A stretch of DNA of 64,000 bases from CAVQBP01 sp963710745 (GTDB lineage: Bacteria > Bacteroidota > Ignavibacteria > Ignavibacteriales > Ignavibacteriaceae): contig CAVQBP010000011.1 of assembly GCA_963710745.1 (NCBI GenBank), forward strand, positions 62,001-126,000, written 5' to 3'. Of the stretch, positions 1 through 10,575 are shown piece by piece. Position 1 is the stretch's first letter. Each line of letters starts with the position of its first letter. A program made the translations under genes and the position numbers. The notes beneath the pieces are model-generated. The model worked only from the letters and a program-made list of their open reading frames with translations. It ran no database searches and was not told the DNA's origin.

Positions 1-92
1 CAATGCTTATTATCGATATAGCTCACAACAAATGTCCAATATTTTATTCAGCTATCATTCAATTTATAACTCAATTACAGAAAGATGTTAAA

Positions 93-2902
93 TTATAGTT
101 TTACTTCCACAGCAGAGCCATCATATGTTATGCTTTTATCCGGACTGGAACAAATTTCGATTCCATTACCATGATTCTTCTTTACAAGAACAATCTTGAA
201 ATTTCTTTTTTGAAGCATCCCGGAAAAACTTCCTTTTCGTTCTCCAATGCTTAATTCATGCTTCGAATCATCCCAGCTAAAATTTATAGTTGAATAAATA
301 CCCTTTTCATAATTATAATTGTCATTCTCATCCTCATAAAGTGTAAAACTTCCATTCTCACCAGGGTAAATTCTAAGCTCAATCGGATCAGCAGGTTTTT
401 CTGTTGAGTATTGAATGAAAGGTCCCATTGGAATTATTGAGCCTGCCTTAACAAACAAAGGTATTTTATCAATCGGTGCATCGGTGCTTATTTCCTTACC
501 TTCTTTTATCTTATCTCCAGTCCAGAAATCATACCATGTGTGACCATCAGGAATATAGACATTGATGTTTTTACTCCTTGTTTCTTTAGTCTGTTCTTTG
601 GCAAATAATGATGGTGTTTTCCAGAAAAGACGGATTTTTGCTGCACCCGTTGATCTGTTTTCGGTCTCAAGAATAAAATTATATTTCTTACCTGCTGTTA
701 AGTTTACGGGTTCAGTATATTGCTCAACACTTGTGTATACCATTTTTAACGTATCACCATTTAATATTATCCTCTTAGGATCGTAACTAATTAAATGAAA
801 TTGGTGTTCCCCCGATTCCTTGGGTATAAGCTTGCCTTTCCATGTGACCGCATATGCAGAGTCGGTAAGATAATCAGGGCGGCCGGTGTACCAGATAAAA
901 TCAATATCAGGATCAATTTCCTCTTTGCTCAAATGTTTTCTTTCAGCATCTTTATAATACTTAGCAAGCAGACCCGGTTTACCATCCGGTGTTTCAAAAT
1001 ACTCCGGTCCTACAAGAACACTATGTTCCGGCGGCCGATGATACATATATTTTGTTACCGGACAAACCATAATTGCAGGACCAAACATATATTGATCATC
1101 AATTGAATATGTTTTTTTATCATTTGAAAAATCCATCGGTAGTCCGCGCATAATTGTATAATTCTTATCTGTAACCATCCATGCAAGAGAATAAATATAA
1201 GGCATTAACCTGTACCGAAGATTGTCAATTTTCACAATCGGTTTTACAAACTTACCCATCTCCCATATTTCTCTGGGTGTTTCCGAACCATGAGAACGGA
1301 ATATCGGGCAAAAGGTTCCAAACTGAAACATCCTGGTGTATAGTTCCTGGTATGCCGGATCTTTTCCCCCGTTCATAAAAACACCCCCGTAGGCACCAAG
1401 AACAAATGCACCAATATCAAATGTCCAGTAAGGAATTCCCGACATAGAATGATTGATTCCTGCAGGAATTTGTTTATGGAAAATTTCCCAGCTTGCACCA
1501 ATATCTCCGGACCAGGTGGTAGCTGCATTACGCTGCTGGCCGGCAAATGTTGAACGGGTTAAAATGTAAGCTCTCCGTGAAGATGTTAATTCTCTCCAGT
1601 TTTTATAAATTGCATCTGTCATTACCAATGAAAATGAATTCAAATATCTGGCAAATGAACCTAAATAGTTCCTTCCCATTTTTTTGAGTTCGTAATATTC
1701 AGAACTTTTCGTCATGGCATTAACAACATCCGGTTCCGATGAATCTATCCACCAGCCGTCAAGACCTTTGGAATAAAGCCCTTTATCCAGATATTTACAA
1801 TAAACCTTATTGGCATCCGGGTTATATGCATCATAATATTTAAATCCCGCCCATCCGACAGGTTTATATAAATACCCATTCTTTTAACATTTCGGAATAA
1901 ATTTTTGTATTTGGTCCTAATGCCGGCCAGATGGAAATAATTATATGAAAATTCATTTTGTGAAGCTGATCGCACATTTCTTTGGGATCAGGATATAATA
2001 GTTTTATCAAAAAACATCCCGCTCCAGTTCTGCGGTCCGTTCCAATAATCCCAGTCCTGGATAATATTATCGATCGGCATTTTCAGTTTTCTATATTTTA
2101 CTGCAACGCTTAATACTTCCGCTTGCGTTTTATAATGTTCCTTACTTTGCCAGTAACCATAAGCCCACTTGCCGTACAAAGGTGCTTTCCCGGTTAATTC
2201 CCGGTAGCCTGAGATAACATCATCCATGTCCTTGCCGTAAATAAAATAATAATCAATGTTGTTCCCCATATCCGACCATAATGATGTCCCACCGGTACTA
2301 TCATCAAAAATTGTTTTTGAATAATTATCCCAGAGAATTCCATAGTTTTGCGTTGAAATTAAAAATGGAGTTACAGCATCAGTATTGGTCTGAACTAAAA
2401 TTTCTTTTTTTCCGCGGTAGTTAAAGTAACCTTCCTGATTTTGTCCTAATCCGTAAATTCCTTCATCGGCAGTTAACTTAAATCTTTGTTCTATTGAAAA
2501 ACCCGAATCGGAACTATAGATAGCCGGTGAAAAGGATGCAGCATCATTTTCTTTTAAGATAACTTCACCATTTGAATTTATATAATTTATACTTCCGTCA
2601 TTTTCCGCTATTTTCAAAGTCAGATTTTTTGATGATAGAATAACCAATCCATCTTCCTGTTTTACTTTGATATTTAATACAGGAAAAGAATCCTTGATAA
2701 CAGATAAACTAACCTTATCCGGTGTTCCCTCTTTATTCCATTTTAAAATTCTAATTATATTATCATCATAAAACTGCACCCTGAGATTTAAAACGGATGT
2801 ACTAAGCTCCACACCGTTTTTAACAGATTTTACTTGCGCAAAGATATTCTGGAAGACAAAAGAAAAGAGAATTAAAAGCAGCACATTATTCAGTTTTTTC
2901 AT
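93..2902 (-). pseudogene. GH31 alpha-xylosidase with PA14 insert, broken by two frameshifts
   Basis: Glycoside hydrolase family 31 enzyme, probably an alpha-xylosidase acting on xyloglucan or xylose-capped oligosaccharides. The 5' part (1988-2902) has a signal peptide (MKKLNNVLLLILFSFVF) and the GH31 N-terminal beta-sandwich, with a GGAG ribosome site before its ATG. It stops just after the barrel begins. Reading on, YPDPKEM...ISIWPALGP continues one frame over (about 1890-1995). After a second shift near 1885 the frame ending at 93 takes over and contains GWWIDSSEPD, with the nucleophile Asp at 1743-1745, and WSGDIGASW with the acid/base Asp. A PA14-like insert follows the barrel (LLAKYYKDAE...IRLFWKTPS), as in some xyloglucan-active GH31 enzymes. 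All catalytic residues survive, so either decay is recent or these are sequencing indels. It is the last gene of the minus-strand hemicellulose locus. Confidence 0.85.
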
Positions 2903-3042
2903 TCGATAACTCCATAATCCTGTTACCGCTTAATTAATATTCTTAAAAAAGCATAAAAATTTTTGTTAAGCGAAAAAAGAATATCCCCTCGAAATTCTTA
3001 AGATTCACCTTTTATCAAATTATATTGTTCGAAAAATAAATA

Positions 3043-3086
3043 CGCCTGCAACTAATAATTTTAACTAATATTAAAAGCTGCAGGCG
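3043..3086 (-). terminator. Inverted repeat downstream of the beta-helix gene
   Basis: CGCCTGCA and TGCAGGCG pair over an AT-rich loop of 28 bases, placed after the stop of the gene at 3171. The loop is long for an intrinsic terminator and there is no clean T-run, so it may be a processing or decay-protecting hairpin instead. Confidence 0.35.
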
Positions 3087-3170
3087 AATAGCATGGAAGA
3101 AATTTATTTTTATTTCATTAAATCATTTATTTAATGATATTCTTCTCATAAAGAGATAGTGTAAACTGTA

Positions 3171-4901
3171 TTATTTCATCAGAACCATCTTTTTTACAAG
3201 CATATTATTTCCGCTTTCAAGACGGTATAAATAAATTCCACTCGCCAGATTACCTGCCTTAAAATCAACACTATGAGTTCCAGCTGTCTGGTAACCTGCA
3301 AATAGTGTCTTCACTTCCTGTCCCAGTACATTATAAACCTTTAAGGAAGTAAAACCGCTTTTTGCAACAGAGTATGTAATATTAGTTGTCGGATTGAAAG
3401 GATTCGGATAATTTTGTTCAAGTGCATATTTTAATGGGACATTACCCATCCCGCCTTTAACATCCGTAGCCAGGTTGTTAATCTGGGCATTCTCCTGAAC
3501 TTCCTGAGCTTTCCAGGAATCATATTTGTCAGGGAACCAGTGATAGAGATCTCCTAAAGGATAACCACTCATTCCGGCAGTCAGCAATGTCGAATTCGTG
3601 TATGCTAAATTTTCATTAAGCGGCCAAATTCCTAAAAGCGTTGAGTCTGCATTATATCCCCAAAATACATTCTTCCCGCCTCCCTGGCTGGTCGGCACAT
3701 ACCTATTGTACAGAAATGCCAGTATACTATCCTTGTTGGTTGCCGGTATAATAAATCCGGGATCAGTATCATCATAAACATTAGCCTTTCTCATAAGCGG
3801 ATGCCAGGTAAACATGTCTAATGTACGGTCATTCATCATTGGTTCCGCCTGTATCAAACCTCTTGGAGAACCTACTGTATCATTATATGTATCATAAAAT
3901 GTTTGGAACATTGGATCTGTATAATTACTATTGTTATAAAAAATTACAACTCTATCTTCTTCTTTAACATTATTATAATCTGGTGCAGGGACCCCGTTTT
4001 GTACATTTACAGTATCGATGTCTAAAACCGCACCATACAAGAGTAGATCCGGATCCTGCCCTATTCGATCGGAATAACGTTCTCCGGTAAAATGATTGTT
4101 GACAAAGATGGAATTTGTGCAGATAAGGTTTGTCATATAGTAAAATTTAAAGGTGAATTTTGCTATATTCAAAAATGTACAATGATTAAACCATACACTT
4201 TTGGGTGGTATATAATCGGTCTGGAAAGCGAATCCCATATTTTCGAAAGTACAGTTATCGGCATAAATGGAATCAGTTGTAACAGTATTTGAAACAGTGG
4301 AAAACATTCTTCCGGCCCACCACTGAGTTGGATCGATATCATTCCTGAAAATGCAATTTTTCCAATTACCTATAAATCCGGAGCGGTTTGATGTAACCGC
4401 AACTGCACGGGCATAATCGAAAATACAATTCTCAAAAGTTCCATGGGCTGTAGGCTGACCGTTTTCTTCAAATTGGATGTAGGTCCAATCCTGCGCACCG
4501 CTTTGGTAAGCATAAATCCACCATATATTCTTCATTGTAAGGTCGCCAAAGCAATCAATTTGGTAATTATAATATCCTCCTAAAATCGTTCCTGGAATAA
4601 CAATCGGAGGGCCGGGGTCCGGACCGGTTTGAGGAGCAGGTTCACCTTCAATTGAATAATGGGTTCCACGCGCGAGAGTAATGGTTCCGTTCAGAACATA
4701 ATAACCGCCACGAGCTAGCATAAAAACAGTATTCGTTCTTGTAGGAACACCATTGACCGAATCAGCCTGGACATTATCAATAGCTGTATTTAGAGTTCCC
4801 TGATTTCCGTCGTTTGGTACTTGAACAATATCTTGAGCAAAAATGGAGGCAGGTAATGTTGTTATACACATCAAAAGAACAATGTAGAGGAATTTTTTCA
4901 T
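3171..4901 (-). CDS. T9SS-sorted secreted beta-helix (pectin-lyase-like) protein
   Basis: Secreted protein of about 576 residues. The start is placed at the ATG at 4901, because AAGGAG lies 8 bases upstream and the next residues form a clean signal peptide (MKKFLYIVLLMCITTLPASIFAQ region). An upstream in-frame start has no such site. The middle (about residues 100-300) has repeated short strands such as FENCIFDYARA, WKNCIFRND, NCTFENMGF and NHCTFLNIAKF, the pattern of a right-handed parallel beta-helix seen in polysaccharide lyases and related carbohydrate-active proteins. The last 80 residues are a T9SS type-A sorting domain (NYPNPFNPTTNITYSV ... GIYLYRLESG). No catalytic residues could be assigned, so the substrate is unknown. 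The TonB receptor and glycosidases around it suggest plant-polysaccharide processing. Confidence 0.75.
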   Translation of the reverse strand: MKKFLYIVLLMCITTLPASIFAQDIVQVPNDGNQGTLNTAIDNVQADSVNGVPTRTNTVFMLARGGYYVLNGTITLARGTHYSIEGEPAPQTGPDPGPPIVIPGTILGGYYNYQIDCFGDLTMKNIWWIYAYQSGAQDWTYIQFEENGQPTAHGTFENCIFDYARAVAVTSNRSGFIGNWKNCIFRNDIDPTQWWAGRMFSTVSNTVTTDSIYADNCTFENMGFAFQTDYIPPKSVWFNHCTFLNIAKFTFKFYYMTNLICTNSIFVNNHFTGERYSDRIGQDPDLLLYGAVLDIDTVNVQNGVPAPDYNNVKEEDRVVIFYNNSNYTDPMFQTFYDTYNDTVGSPRGLIQAEPMMNDRTLDMFTWHPLMRKANVYDDTDPGFIIPATNKDSILAFLYNRYVPTSQGGGKNVFWGYNADSTLLGIWPLNENLAYTNSTLLTAGMSGYPLGDLYHWFPDKYDSWKAQEVQENAQINNLATDVKGGMGNVPLKYALEQNYPNPFNPTTNITYSVAKSGFTSLKVYNVLGQEVKTLFAGYQTAGTHSVDFKAGNLASGIYLYRLESGNNMLVKKMVLMK

Positions 4902-4969
4902 TTTATTTCTCCTTATGATTTTTTCTGTTAACTTAATTATTTCCAATCTAATTTATATTTATTATTAAT

Positions 4970-7888
4970 CTATAAAGTATATCTTATTCCTAGATCAGCG
5001 GTTAATCCGTAAAACTGTTCGGATGTAAAACCGCCTATAGTCTGCTGTGCAGATATATCTGCTCTGGAATTGATATTATTTATGTTAAAGAATACTTGAA
5101 AACCGTCCCAGGGTAATTTCTGCCTTACAGTTGCATCTATTCTGAAGTAGTCATGAGTAACGCCGTCTTGCTCCGGAACTGTACCTATACCGCTAACCAT
5201 TGAACCTTGATAGAGGAATGAAAGCCTGGCTGAAAATCCCTCATAATCATAACCTATAGCAGCATTTAATATGTTATCAGGCTGATTTATCAACCTCCCT
5301 GCACGGGCCGAATCGACAATAATCTCCTTGCTAATCCTGCCAACTTTAATATAACGGAGTAAAGGAAGCGGATAATTTGTGCTTGAATGAATCAGAGTGT
5401 AGTTGAAAGATATAACAAGACCATTAAGCGGTGCCGGTAAATACCATAGACGTGTTTCAAAAGCAAACTCAAGCCCCTTAATAAAAGCCTGATATGGATT
5501 GTTATAATATGTTGTTAATATTGAACCATCTATAGCTCCGGGAACCTGGGCTAAAGTATCATAACCTGGTGCTGTGGAATATGGATGTACCGGATATTGA
5601 ATTCCATATGAGAAATTCGATATACTTTTATAAAATGCTCCTATTGAGAAAAGTCCAATATAATTATTATGAATCGTAAGCATCAAATCATGATTTACTG
5701 ATTCTGCCGGTTTAAGATCAGGATTTCCCATGTTGACATACTGGTTGCTCAAATCCAGATTCAAGTAAGGCGCTAGTTGAGTATAATCCGGTCTTGCAAG
5801 CGTTTTGGTATATGCATAACGAATATCTCCCCAATCAGTAAAACTATATTTTGCCTGAACCATTGGTAACCAGTAATGATTTTCCGGATACTTTGTTTGA
5901 GGAAGCGCTTCAGCATCTGAAGAAAGCATCTGTTGTTTAACACGGTATGCAGTAAAAAGCATTTTATCTTCTTCGTAGCGAGCTCCTCCTACAATCATCA
6001 ATTGTGGTCCTAAATCAATTTCCGCCATTCCATATGCTGCATAATATCTTTCAACATTTCTGTAATCATTAATTTTATTTTCATAAGCTCCATTGTGCCA
6101 GTTATTATCAGTAGAATAATTATCTTGAACGAAATTAAATGCAGCATTTGCATAATATGGATTTGGAACCCATAATAAAGTTCCGAATTTATTATCGAGA
6201 AAATCAGTAGTTGAAGTACTGTAATCTGTAAAGCTGTCCATATAAAGTCTTTGTGTATTCTGATCATATCTAAGATTAGGGTATTGCTGATTAATATATA
6301 CAGGTAATTTATTTCCTTGATATCGAAGCTGTATATACGGGGCGTTTTCATTGTTAGTTCTATAATTATATCTGTATTTTCCCCCGAATTTAAAATATCC
6401 GGAAACTGAAGATTCAAAATTGAAAGGAGCCTTTAAGTTAATGGAATACACCTGATCGTTTTCTTTAAAATCATAAGTATTATAACCAAGCTGATCAAGT
6501 TGACCTTGAGAACTGTTAAAATTAGCCCTTTGAAAAAGATTTTCGGGTGGACTGTCTTGCGGTATAGGTCCATTAATTGATGTACTTTGTGAAAATTGAT
6601 AATTGCCCACATGCGGATTATGATTTCTTGAATAGGAATTGGCAACACTCAAATCCAGGGACATAAATCCAAAATCGTATTTTCCCTGCAGCGCATTTAT
6701 GGCAACATCTGTTTTGGCTAAACCTGCCTGATAATTCCAGTTAAGCCCTAAACCGACATAATCATAATTTGTCCGATAATCGGTATAGTCAGATTTTAAC
6801 TGGCTTAGCATATTAATAAATCTGAGAGACCCGTGCGGCAGTTTATAGTCTAATATAAAATTACCTCCATATCTGCCTCTGGTCTCAAAATGCCTGTTAA
6901 GTCCCATACTAGTTACCTGAACAGGTGCAAATCCATTTGCTCCAATAGTATTATTAGCTCTTCTGTAACCGGCACTCATATTATCCGCACTTCTATCATA
7001 ACTCTCAGCATTGAGAAGAAGATATAAACCCAGCTTATCATCAAAGAAGCGGCTGCTGACTGCAGCGACAGCTTTATAGTTATTATATTTTTTGGTTTTA
7101 TCGGTATAGCCGGATTGCCACATCAAATCCGAGTGCAATCCCGAAGGTGCTTCCCTTAATTGCATGTTGACAATACCTCCAATTGCATTGGCATCCATAT
7201 CCGGTGTTAAAGCTTTGTAAACATCAATTGACTGAAGCATATAAGAAGATATCATATCCAAATCGACAGCCCTGTTATTCTTTTGAGTTGAGGCCATAGT
7301 TATATTATCAATAGAGACTAAATTATATTGGGGTGAAATCCCTCTTATTACTACCTGATTTGCTTCACCAGAGCTACGCAGAGTGGCAATACCTGGAAGA
7401 CGTCCAATTGCTTCTGCAGCATTAAAATCGGGCAATTCCTGAATTTTAGCAGCGGAAACGACGTTAACAATTGTATTTGATGAAAGCTGCTGGTTAATTG
7501 CCTGTAATTGACCAAGTGCTTGTGCAGTTACAGTAACTGTTTTTCCTTCAATTGCAGTTGCCTGCAGATAAAAGTTTTGTTCCAGCAACCTGTTATCCGG
7601 TATATCAACATTAACAGTGATACTATTATATCCGACGTATGAAACTATAACTTTTTGATTCCCGGAAGGTATATTCCGGATAGTAAATGCGCCGTTTATA
7701 TCTGTTGCGGCACCTATGCTGGTTCCGTCAACTATAATATTAGCACCGGGTAATATCTCTTTAGTTTCTTTATCATATACTTTACCTGTTAAACCGCCTG
7801 CGGCAAATGATTGGAATGCCAGAGATAGAACAATGCTGCAGGTTAGAAATATAATAATCGTTAAAAATTTGAAATCGAAGTTTTTCAT
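4970..7888 (-). CDS. TonB-dependent outer membrane receptor
   Basis: 972-residue outer membrane receptor importing ligands with energy from TonB. After a signal peptide, residues about 31-105 form a carboxypeptidase-regulatory-like beta-sandwich (GKVYDKETKEILPGANI ... INGAFTIRNIPSG). A plug domain follows (about 130-245; LPDFNAAEAIGRLPGI, VVIRGISPQYNLVSIDN, DANAIGGIVN), then a long beta-barrel ending in an aromatic-rich strand (LTADLGIRYTL). This architecture matches TonB receptors that take up oligosaccharides in carbohydrate loci. No SusD-like lipoprotein is nearby, so it is better described as a SusD-independent receptor. A GGAG site sits 9 bases before the ATG. It lies 68 bases upstream of the beta-helix gene and is likely co-transcribed with it. 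Confidence 0.92.
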   Translation of the reverse strand: MKNFDFKFLTIIIFLTCSIVLSLAFQSFAAGGLTGKVYDKETKEILPGANIIVDGTSIGAATDINGAFTIRNIPSGNQKVIVSYVGYNSITVNVDIPDNRLLEQNFYLQATAIEGKTVTVTAQALGQLQAINQQLSSNTIVNVVSAAKIQELPDFNAAEAIGRLPGIATLRSSGEANQVVIRGISPQYNLVSIDNITMASTQKNNRAVDLDMISSYMLQSIDVYKALTPDMDANAIGGIVNMQLREAPSGLHSDLMWQSGYTDKTKKYNNYKAVAAVSSRFFDDKLGLYLLLNAESYDRSADNMSAGYRRANNTIGANGFAPVQVTSMGLNRHFETRGRYGGNFILDYKLPHGSLRFINMLSQLKSDYTDYRTNYDYVGLGLNWNYQAGLAKTDVAINALQGKYDFGFMSLDLSVANSYSRNHNPHVGNYQFSQSTSINGPIPQDSPPENLFQRANFNSSQGQLDQLGYNTYDFKENDQVYSINLKAPFNFESSVSGYFKFGGKYRYNYRTNNENAPYIQLRYQGNKLPVYINQQYPNLRYDQNTQRLYMDSFTDYSTSTTDFLDNKFGTLLWVPNPYYANAAFNFVQDNYSTDNNWHNGAYENKINDYRNVERYYAAYGMAEIDLGPQLMIVGGARYEEDKMLFTAYRVKQQMLSSDAEALPQTKYPENHYWLPMVQAKYSFTDWGDIRYAYTKTLARPDYTQLAPYLNLDLSNQYVNMGNPDLKPAESVNHDLMLTIHNNYIGLFSIGAFYKSISNFSYGIQYPVHPYSTAPGYDTLAQVPGAIDGSILTTYYNNPYQAFIKGLEFAFETRLWYLPAPLNGLVISFNYTLIHSSTNYPLPLLRYIKVGRISKEIIVDSARAGRLINQPDNILNAAIGYDYEGFSARLSFLYQGSMVSGIGTVPEQDGVTHDYFRIDATVRQKLPWDGFQVFFNINNINSRADISAQQTIGGFTSEQFYGLTADLGIRYTL

Positions 7889-8076
7889 TTATTTTCTCCA
7901 GATTATAAAACCTTATTTTAAGGTTAATGCAATCAAAGAATCAATTTCTGAATAAAGGAAAAATATCTGCAGTAACAAATATGAAAATATCGGATCAGCA
8001 CTATCCTAATAATATTTTTCCCCAATGAATTTATAAAAGGAAGGCGGAAACATTCCGCCTTCCACTAAAAAGATTC

Positions 8077-10101
8077 TTACTTAATGAGCATCATTTTTTG
8101 AACTTTTTGGTAACTGCTTGTAACCATCCTTACGAAATAAACACCGCTTGCATATCTATCCATATTGAAAGTTAATTTATATGATCCGGCGTTTTGATCC
8201 CCATTTACCAGTGTTGCAATTTCTCTGCCTAGAACATCATATACTTTAAGAACAACTTTTGATGCTTTCGGCAGATCATATTTGATCATAGTGGATGGGT
8301 TAAACGGATTGGGATAATTATTGTACAGCTTAAATTCTTTAATTACACTGGCGGTCCCTTCTACCCCATCAACAAGTTGTCTCGGGTATGCAAATCCTGT
8401 GATTTTAAGATTATCAAATTCAATTTTACCAGAGAAAGAAGTTGTGTCATATGGAGCAGGATACCATATTTGAACTCCTACTTTAGCAGGAATATTCGGA
8501 TCAAATTTACCGGCAGTAGCCAGTGAGTCCAAATTACTAATTGTCAGAGTATTCCATTGATTTGATTTGACTTTGGAACCTACAGTATACATAACTGAAA
8601 CACTATCTCCGGTACCTCCTGAAACAAAAAAGTTTACTGCTGCATTATCCGGGAAGCCTTTAGGTAAATAGAGCTGGAATGAAATGGATATTGCTGCTGA
8701 ATCAGAAACAGCATCTTTCATCGGAACCGTATCGCGAACTACAGCAAACATCGGATTGGCCTGAGAAATATCTAAAGTACCCTGAAGTACATAGCTCACG
8801 TTGCTAGTTACTAAATCAGCAAATCTCTTTATAGTACCGCTGGCATATTTAGGCACATAGAAACTCTGCAAACCGTCAAAATCTTTTGATTCAAAATTCG
8901 CTGCTGTCCAAACTGAAGGCTTAGCTTCTGTTACTGTATCAAGCAATGCTACATCTTTCACATAAATAACACCGCTCCATCCTACAGAGGTTACCGAGTC
9001 CGGCCAAAATTGCAGACCGGTCATAAATCCTTTACCGGCACCCACGGCATTGTACTGGAAGTTAGGATTATTTGCTTTGGATGCTGCAAGCGAATAAGCC
9101 ATAGGATACCAAGTGTTATGCGGTATATCCTTGATAGTCCATTTTTTATCGCCATAACCGGGTTCGGTCCATGCCCAGTTAGTATTATCCATTGCATAAG
9201 AGTCTATAGTCATACTGTCCGGAACATTTTGTGAACTATCTATATAGACCCAAAATGTAACAAACTGTGCTCTGCCTCCGGGAATATAGGTAGCATTCCC
9301 GTTGCCGTCTCCAAGGTCCATACGGCCGTGCCAACCGGCACTATCCCAATGAACTGCCATTGCCATAACTTCGGTAGCAGGATCAGTCGGATCAGCAGCT
9401 GTGTAGATAGAATCTATTCCAGGTCCGCTATCACTTGACTTCTCAAATCCTTTTGCACCCGGGCCGGCAACATCATGAGGAAGCGCACCGACAAGCACAA
9501 CATTATCTACATAGATAATACCACTCCAGACTGTGTTAGTGTTTTTACTTGGCCAAATCTGCAAACCGGTCATAAAACCTTTCCCTGCACCAACAGCATT
9601 ATACTGGAAATTAGGATTGTTTGCTTTGGTTGCAGCTAAAGGATATGATATCGGGAACCAGGTGTTATGAGGGATATCTTTTACAGCCCAAGTTTTAGCA
9701 CCAAAACCAGGCTCAGTCCAGGCCCAATTTGTATTGTCCATGGCATAACTATCAATTGTCATACTGTCCGGTACATTTTGTGTACTGTCAATATAAATCC
9801 AGAATGTAATATATTTTGCATTACCGCCAGGAACATATGTAGCATTTCCGTTTCCATCACCAAGTTCCATACGGCCGTGCCAACCAGCGCTATCCCAATG
9901 GATTGCCATTGCCATTACACCGTTGCTTGGATTAGACGGATCTTGTGTCCAATACAATGAATCTAAACCAGGTCCGCTATCTCCGGCAATTTCAAAGCCG
10001 GTTACACCCTTACTCTGGTCATTGAAATTTGAAAGGACCTGAGCACTAGTAATTATGCTCACTCCAAGCACAAGAATAAAAAGAAGTGACAATTTTCTCA
10101 T
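8077..10101 (-). CDS. T9SS-sorted secreted protein with internally duplicated binding-like domain
   Basis: 674-residue secreted protein with signal peptide (MRKLSLLFILVLGVSIITSAQ) and a strong GAGGAG ribosome site. Residues about 25-205 and 213-390 are two close copies of one domain. Both carry HWDSAGWHGRM(E/D)LGDGNGNATY, PDSMTIDSYAMDNTNWAWTEPG, a PHNTW(F/Y)P motif, and FQYNAVGAGKGFMTGLQ. A third, diverged all-beta region (about 395-570) is followed by a T9SS type-A sorting domain (NNYPNPFNPSTMIKYDL). The jelly-roll-like pattern and locus suggest carbohydrate binding, but no catalytic motif is visible and I do not recognise the family. The two copies are similar in DNA too, pointing to a fairly recent internal duplication. 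Confidence 0.75.
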   Translation of the reverse strand: MRKLSLLFILVLGVSIITSAQVLSNFNDQSKGVTGFEIAGDSGPGLDSLYWTQDPSNPSNGVMAMAIHWDSAGWHGRMELGDGNGNATYVPGGNAKYITFWIYIDSTQNVPDSMTIDSYAMDNTNWAWTEPGFGAKTWAVKDIPHNTWFPISYPLAATKANNPNFQYNAVGAGKGFMTGLQIWPSKNTNTVWSGIIYVDNVVLVGALPHDVAGPGAKGFEKSSDSGPGIDSIYTAADPTDPATEVMAMAVHWDSAGWHGRMDLGDGNGNATYIPGGRAQFVTFWVYIDSSQNVPDSMTIDSYAMDNTNWAWTEPGYGDKKWTIKDIPHNTWYPMAYSLAASKANNPNFQYNAVGAGKGFMTGLQFWPDSVTSVGWSGVIYVKDVALLDTVTEAKPSVWTAANFESKDFDGLQSFYVPKYASGTIKRFADLVTSNVSYVLQGTLDISQANPMFAVVRDTVPMKDAVSDSAAISISFQLYLPKGFPDNAAVNFFVSGGTGDSVSVMYTVGSKVKSNQWNTLTISNLDSLATAGKFDPNIPAKVGVQIWYPAPYDTTSFSGKIEFDNLKITGFAYPRQLVDGVEGTASVIKEFKLYNNYPNPFNPSTMIKYDLPKASKVVLKVYDVLGREIATLVNGDQNAGSYKLTFNMDRYASGVYFVRMVTSSYQKVQKMMLIK

Positions 10102-10575
10102 TTTCTTCTCCTCACTTTTTTGTTTTATCGAACATTTTTATTTAGAGTAATTAGTTTATTATCTCCTGTAATAAAAACTAAACTCTGAATTATGATAATT
10201 AAAAGAACCGGATATTATCAATAATGGAATCTTCTCAGAGGTAAAATATGATTGCCCTATAGAAAAAAAGCCTGCACTATTTAAATTAATGGCTTGTATT
10301 ACTCCCTCCCTAACTCATATAGTGATGACACTGTTATTTCGCCCTATGCATTAATCCGTGTCTTAATAATACAATAAACTTAAATATGTATTAAGTACAC
10401 AATTATGATATTAAAATTCATAAATATAATTTTAAAAATCAAGATGTTTTAAAAAGTTATTTTTTATGTTTATTCGCGATAAAAATAAACTAATAGAAAT
10501 ATCTGCATATAAATCTTTTATATGATTTTTGTTAATAATGTTTGCTCACCCTGAATTAACATATAAGGATAAAGC
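10102..10575. other. AT-rich intergenic region upstream of the T9SS/TonB genes
   Basis: 474 bases without a convincing reading frame. It lies upstream of the minus-strand genes 10101 to 93 and so should hold their promoter. I could not single out a reliable -35/-10 or a Bacteroidota-type -33/-7 pair, and I see no tRNA, repeat or strong hairpin. Confidence 0.4.

Noticed and set aside
1745..1975. 76-codon minus-strand frame between the two GH31 pieces
   Set aside because: It is a shadow of GH31; the true protein similarity here is in the other two frames.
6010..6648. Two long minus-strand frames inside the TonB receptor gene
   Set aside because: Out-of-frame shadows of the receptor, Ile/Met-rich and unlike any protein.
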